Assembly (NCBI GenBank): GCA_023249725.1 | Contig: JAHFBZ010000006.1 | Coordinates: forward strand, 1 to 44,760 | Source of the DNA: Methanobacteriaceae archaeon | Lineage (GTDB): Archaea; Methanobacteriota; Methanobacteria; Methanobacteriales; Methanobacteriaceae | Direction: 5' to 3' | DNA length: 44,760 nucleotides | Notes under the pieces: model-generated | What the model was told of the DNA's origin: nothing | Databases searched by the model: none | What the model saw: the letters and a program-made list of their open reading frames with translations, nothing else | Shown here: piece by piece, positions 44,616 through 44,760 of the stretch | Position numbering within the stretch: the stretch's first letter is position 1 | Layout: each line of letters opens with the position of its first letter | Position numbers and translations under genes: made by a program

Positions 44616-44760
44616 ATAAATAAAAAAATGAATAAATCAATAATTAGTAAAAAAACTATTTTCGCAGCTTTTATAATGCTGGTTTTTGTCTGTGGAATCA
44701 ATTCAGCAGAACCTGCTTCTGCAGCCAAGACCAAACTTATTGATAAAGGATCTGTTACCT
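44616..44760 (+). CDS. Small secreted protein, partial, paralogue of the gene at 32323
   Basis: Cut by the right edge after about 45 residues. The signal peptide reads NKSIISKKTIFAAFIMLVF then VCGINSAEPASAA, and the mature start KTKLIDKGSV resembles KLIDHGSHYD of the secreted protein at 32323-32748. The conventional ATG is at 44628, 20 bases after GGGGG, too far for normal spacing. An in-frame ATA at 44616 is 8 nt after it, the same arrangement seen at three other genes in this window. Either start is possible here, and with ATG no odd codon is needed. Function unknown. Confidence 0.6.
   Translation, partial: MNKKMNKSIISKKTIFAAFIMLVFVCGINSAEPASAAKTKLIDKGSVT

Noticed and set aside
1-44760. 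tRNA, rRNA, transposase, integrase or replication origin.
   Set aside because: No cloverleaf-like sequence, conserved rRNA block, DDE or integrase motif, or origin repeat array was recognised on reading both strands; short or degenerate ones could be missed without a search tool.

Overview
The window is AT-rich archaeal DNA from a pseudomurein-walled methanogen of the order Methanobacteriales, most likely Methanobacterium or a close relative. The evidence is a methanogen-type seryl-tRNA synthetase, the tyrosine decarboxylase MfnA of methanofuran synthesis, ribosomal protein L10e, the KEOPS subunit Pcc1, tRNA methylase aTrm56, archaeal UbiA-type lipid synthase, inositol-phosphate synthase and a surface protein with pseudomurein-binding repeats. 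Strong GGAGG/GGTGAT ribosome binding sites and T-rich gene ends fit this assignment. No tRNA, rRNA, CRISPR array or transposase was recognised.

Layout. 1-8012 is core: serS (cut by the edge), pcc1, cooC, rpl10e, ppsA, mfnA, a fumarase-beta-like gene and upp. 8229-9272 is an exported GSDH-type beta-propeller. 9457-25864 is a large accessory island. 26112-31991 returns to core metabolism: a small HTH-like protein, aTrm56, cobS and a cbiS-like fusion for cobamide salvage, a PII-like protein, larC and queC. 32065-36117 is a second accessory patch: a gene relic, a small secreted protein, a HemK2-like methylase, and a C39-peptidase plus two SpoIIM-like genes lying between a 104-bp copy of the pycB 3' end and pycB itself. 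36201-44760 is core again: pycB, ferredoxin, INO1, small membrane proteins, a dTMP-kinase-like gene, a polyprenol-kinase-like gene, a UbiA-type lipid synthase and the start of a second small secreted protein.

The island is the most interesting part. A secreted stalk protein of about 2650 residues, split by one -1 frameshift, has a signal peptide, two pseudomurein-binding repeats, Ig-like and NosD-type beta-helix modules, a conserved pre-tip region and a variable C-terminal tip. It is followed by a TPR gene. Downstream come promoterless partial copies of the conserved region, each fused to a different tip and each followed within a few bases by a different TPR gene. Between the first two copies the shared DNA is almost identical over 616 bp and stops abruptly where the tips diverge. 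This is the layout of a polymorphic toxin/immunity locus (as in CdiA/CdiI or Rhs with orphan modules). I infer an archaeal surface-displayed tip-switching system with TPR proteins as candidate immunity partners. Toxicity is not shown by the sequence.

A second unexpected signal is translational. Four genes (starts at 17528, 32748, 40820 and 44616) have a strong Shine-Dalgarno sequence followed after 7-8 nt by ATA, where homology or a signal peptide demands the start. Three of them have no ATG, GTG or TTG start at that point.
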